Shown piece after piece: positions 14,775 through 17,152 of a stretch of 17,152 nt of DNA. The translations under genes and the position numbers were made by a program. The DNA is taken from contig JBDNFP010000251.1 in NCBI GenBank assembly GCA_041689775.1, positions 1 through 17,152 of the forward strand. The letters are read 5' to 3'. The DNA comes from JBDNFP01 sp041689775. Its GTDB lineage: Bacteria; Bacteroidota; Bacteroidia; Cytophagales; Spirosomataceae. Under the pieces are notes generated by a model. It did not search any database and was not told where the DNA came from. It saw nothing but the letters and a program-made list of their open reading frames with translations. Each line of letters opens with the position of its first letter. The first letter of the stretch is position 1.

Positions 14775-16163
14775 ATGAAATTTTTAAATCGTCGGGAATT
14801 TATCCAATATAGTACCAGCGCTTTGGTAGGCGTGAGCTTGCTGAGCCATCCCTCGAAGGCGAGCCCAAAGGAGAAGATTATTCGCATCAAAAACGTAAGC
14901 TCTAATTTTGAACGCGAACCACTGAATCCTTACCGCTTTAAGGGTAGCGCCATTACGGAAAGCTGGCAGACGCTGGCGTGGTTGCAAGCCGATTCGGGCG
15001 TGCACAAAATCGGACAAGCCACGCAGGGAGTACTTTGGTCAGATTCCAAAGTGTTTGCCGCTCACTCCGAAACAGCCGGTAATGCTTTGATGTACGCCAT
15101 GAGTGAATATGCCTTACAGCTCATGAAAGGACAAACATTCACTAATCCGGTACAGCTCGTGGATGATTTACTGCCGGAAGTGCTGGCCTATGGTAAGAAA
15201 ATTACGGGCAATCCCGATCTCCGTACAACCTTTGCGCTCAATGCCCTGGTATGCGTCGACAATGCTGCCTGGCTATTGTACGCCCACGAAAACGACCTCA
15301 GTAAATTTGACGATCTGATCCCGGCCGCCTACCGTCCGGGCTTGTCGTATCGCCACGAGAAGGTAGCGAGTATTCCATCGTTCAGCGTAGGTACCAGCGC
15401 GGAGCGGATTAAGGAAGCCGCCGACGAAGGGTACTTTATTATGAAGCTTAAAACGGGCTCGGCGGGTACTCAGACCGAGATGATTGAAAAAGATATTGCC
15501 TTTCTGACGGCTATACATAAGGCTATTGGTCATTACGAAACGCCCTATACCAAGAGCGGGAAAATTCCGTACTACTTCGACGCCAACGGTCGTTACGAGA
15601 AAAAAGAAACCCTGATGAAATTTCTGGATCACGCCCAAAAAATCGGAGCCTTTGACCAGATTGCGGTGATTGAAGAACCCTTTGAGGAAAACAATGAGAC
15701 CTACGTAGGTGATCTTGGCGTACGGGTAGCGGCCGACGAAAGCGCTCATACCGTGGAGGACGCGGCTCGCCGGATTGAGCAGGGGTACAGTGCCATCGCG
15801 GTAAAAGCGATTGCCAAAACCCTAAGCATGACCATGAAGATTACCCAGCTGGCCTACGAAAAGAAAATACCTTGCTTCTGCGCCGATCTGACGGTAAACC
15901 CGATTTTGGTAGATTGGAACAAAAGTATAGCGGCCCGGCTTCCACCGTTTCCCGGTATGAGCATTGGCTTACAGGAAACAAACGGGCATCAGTACTTTAA
16001 AAACTGGGATAAACTCATGAGCTACCACCCCAAAGCGGATGCCAGCTGGACCCAAACCCACGCGGGAGTGTACAAAACGGACCAAACCTTCTACGAGCAA
16101 AGCGGTGGGATTCTGGAACCTTCGGCTCACTACGAGGCGGTATTTGCCGACAAATGGCCCTAA
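14775..16163 (+). CDS. Exported enolase-superfamily enzyme (mandelate racemase / muconate lactonizing-like)
   Basis: 462 residues. N-terminal twin-arginine-type signal RREFIQYSTSALVGVSLL (6-23) with a likely cleavage near residue 30, unusual because most enolase-superfamily enzymes are cytoplasmic. N-terminal capping domain about 35-195, then the TIM barrel with the catalytic set: KLKTG (K224, K226; strand 2 base), metal ligands D269 (YFDANGRY), E300 or E301 (VIEEPF) and D321 (AADESAH), and lysines K344/K348 (AVKAIAKTL) opposite. A Lys on both faces is like the muconate lactonizing / dipeptide epimerase branches, but an acid-sugar dehydratase is also possible; substrate is not predictable. 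It has its own upstream region with an inverted repeat, and its TAA overlaps the stop of the converging phosphorylase gene by two bases. Confidence 0.85.
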   Translation: MKFLNRREFIQYSTSALVGVSLLSHPSKASPKEKIIRIKNVSSNFEREPLNPYRFKGSAITESWQTLAWLQADSGVHKIGQATQGVLWSDSKVFAAHSETAGNALMYAMSEYALQLMKGQTFTNPVQLVDDLLPEVLAYGKKITGNPDLRTTFALNALVCVDNAAWLLYAHENDLSKFDDLIPAAYRPGLSYRHEKVASIPSFSVGTSAERIKEAADEGYFIMKLKTGSAGTQTEMIEKDIAFLTAIHKAIGHYETPYTKSGKIPYYFDANGRYEKKETLMKFLDHAQKIGAFDQIAVIEEPFEENNETYVGDLGVRVAADESAHTVEDAARRIEQGYSAIAVKAIAKTLSMTMKITQLAYEKKIPCFCADLTVNPILVDWNKSIAARLPPFPGMSIGLQETNGHQYFKNWDKLMSYHPKADASWTQTHAGVYKTDQTFYEQSGGILEPSAHYEAVFADKWP

Positions 16164-17152
16164 TTGTACAGTTTTTCGTAGTACTCCCGCGCCATTCGGT
16201 CCGAATCAAAGTACTCGCCTACGTCATTCATACTGGTGAGCATGATTTGCTGCCATTTCTTGGGCTTTTCGTAGTACATGGGTAGTATTTTGTTTTCCAG
16301 CATCGAAAACAGACTATCTCTATCCTGCTGATCAACCTCTTCACCTTCCGCAATCGGAATGAGGAAAGAGTTCTCTTCATCGCGCCCGAACTCACAAATC
16401 CAGCCATCGAAGGTAGAGCAGTTGATGGAAGCGTTCATGGCGGCTGTCATACCGCTGGTACCCGAGGCTTCGCGGGTTACTACCGGAGTATTAAGCCAAA
16501 CATCGGAGCCATCTTTCAGTAGTTTGGATAGTGCCAGCTCATAGCCATTCAATACGGCCATATTGTCGAAATAATGACTGAGGTAGTGCAGTCGATTAAA
16601 CGTTTGAATAGCCTCGTCGTCTTTGGGATAAGGCTTTCCGGCCCAAATTATCTGAACGGGGTACTTGCTATTTCGCATGAAGTTTGCGAAGCGCTCAGTA
16701 TTCTCAATGAGTAAGTCAGCCCGCTTATAGCCGGCAAACCGCCGTGCCCACACAATAGTCAGTACATCAGGGTCGAAAAGCTTACCGCACTGGTTGGCCA
16801 CCGTTTTAAATAGCTCTTGCTTCAAACCCTTTTTTCGGGAGGTAATTAGGGGTAAGTTTTTATTCTGTCGTCCCTCTTCCAGAACCGGATCCACCCAGTA
16901 GGCTTTATTCTGGGAATTGGTGATAGTGGTGATTTCACAAATATCCTTGTGGTCGCCCCACATTTTTCGGGCTACCTCGCCATGGAGCCGGGATACCCCG
17001 TTGGCCTTGCGGCTTAGGCGCAGAGCGGCCAAGGAATGATTGAAGACTGAGCCGGTCTGTTTGGTGAGTTTTTGTACCATCGGAACCGATAACCCGGCAA
17101 AAAAACCAAGCTGATTCAAAAACTCAAAGTCATACTTTTCATTTCCGGCCTC
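16160..17152 (-). CDS. glgP: Alpha-glucan family phosphorylase (GT35-like), C-terminal part; N-terminus beyond window
   Basis: The frame is open through the right edge (330 residues visible); the upstream codons read EAGNEKYDFEF before the first in-frame TTG near 17119, so the gene starts outside. Family features: RLHGEVARKMWGDH, VWARRFAGYKRADLLIEN, WAGKPYPKDDEAI, TREASGTSGMTAAMNAS, FDGWICEFGRDEENSFLIP, ENKILPMYYEKPKKW and a C-terminal MAREYYEKLYN. These match the Bacteroidota alpha-glucan phosphorylase branch (usually about 850 residues, sometimes fused to a glycogen synthase). It would release glucose-1-phosphate from glycogen in the cytoplasm. Where glycogen phosphorylases have the PLP-binding lysine (EASGTGNMK), this protein has Thr (codon 16445-16447), so PLP-dependent phosphorolysis is uncertain. 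No link to the neighbouring exported enzymes is evident. Confidence 0.85.
   Translation of the reverse strand, partial: EAGNEKYDFEFLNQLGFFAGLSVPMVQKLTKQTGSVFNHSLAALRLSRKANGVSRLHGEVARKMWGDHKDICEITTITNSQNKAYWVDPVLEEGRQNKNLPLITSRKKGLKQELFKTVANQCGKLFDPDVLTIVWARRFAGYKRADLLIENTERFANFMRNSKYPVQIIWAGKPYPKDDEAIQTFNRLHYLSHYFDNMAVLNGYELALSKLLKDGSDVWLNTPVVTREASGTSGMTAAMNASINCSTFDGWICEFGRDEENSFLIPIAEGEEVDQQDRDSLFSMLENKILPMYYEKPKKWQQIMLTSMNDVGEYFDSDRMAREYYEKLYN

Noticed and set aside
1..17152. GGTAC words seem frequent throughout
   Set aside because: Only an impression; I could not count them against expectation, and codon preference could explain it.

Overview
The window looks like chromosomal DNA of a Bacteroidota bacterium, probably a free-living Cytophagales / Spirosomataceae-type sugar degrader. 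This is inferred from gene content: twin-arginine (TAT) tagged Gfo/Idh/MocA oxidoreductases, a FucP/NagP-type MFS sugar transporter, a ThuA/PVC-type dehydrogenase lipoprotein, a Bacteroidota-type IS200-like (RAYT) transposase and a Bacteroidota-type alpha-glucan phosphorylase. Shine-Dalgarno sequences are weak or absent, as is usual in the phylum. No rRNA, tRNA, CRISPR array or prophage was seen.

Left part, minus strand (1-5657): one probable operon read right to left. It holds two exported Gfo/Idh/MocA oxidoreductases, an MFS sugar:H+ symporter, a glucosamine-6-phosphate deaminase family protein (nagB) and N-acetylglucosamine-6-phosphate deacetylase (nagA, cut by the window edge). nagB and nagA overlap by one base (TAATG). 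It reads as an amino-sugar uptake and catabolism operon with two periplasmic redox enzymes added upstream. No amino-sugar kinase is present.

Middle (5658-10200): a 485-bp gap with a strong plus-strand terminator hairpin but no plus-strand gene; an AraC-family regulator with a cupin sensor domain (minus); and, divergent from it, a TIM-barrel sugar isomerase/epimerase followed by a cytoplasmic Gfo/Idh/MocA protein (plus). Both plus-strand enzymes lack a residue their families normally use in catalysis. Next comes an IS200-like RAYT transposase between REP-like hairpin repeats.

Right part (10200-17152): a 1244-residue lipoprotein fusing ThuA, a PVC-type dehydrogenase propeller, HEAT-like helices, CARDB and an azurin-like copper domain, ending at a clear terminator; a MOSC-domain protein (minus); a TAT-tagged enolase-superfamily dehydratase/racemase (plus); and the C-terminal part of an alpha-glucan phosphorylase (minus) whose stop codon overlaps the stop of the enolase-family gene.

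Taken together the window is a carbohydrate-catabolism region rich in envelope sugar redox chemistry. The most plausible unifying idea (inference) is that sugars or glycosides are oxidised or dehydrated in the periplasm by exported Gfo/Idh/MocA, ThuA/PVC and enolase-type enzymes, and the products are imported and channelled into amino-sugar and hexose catabolism.
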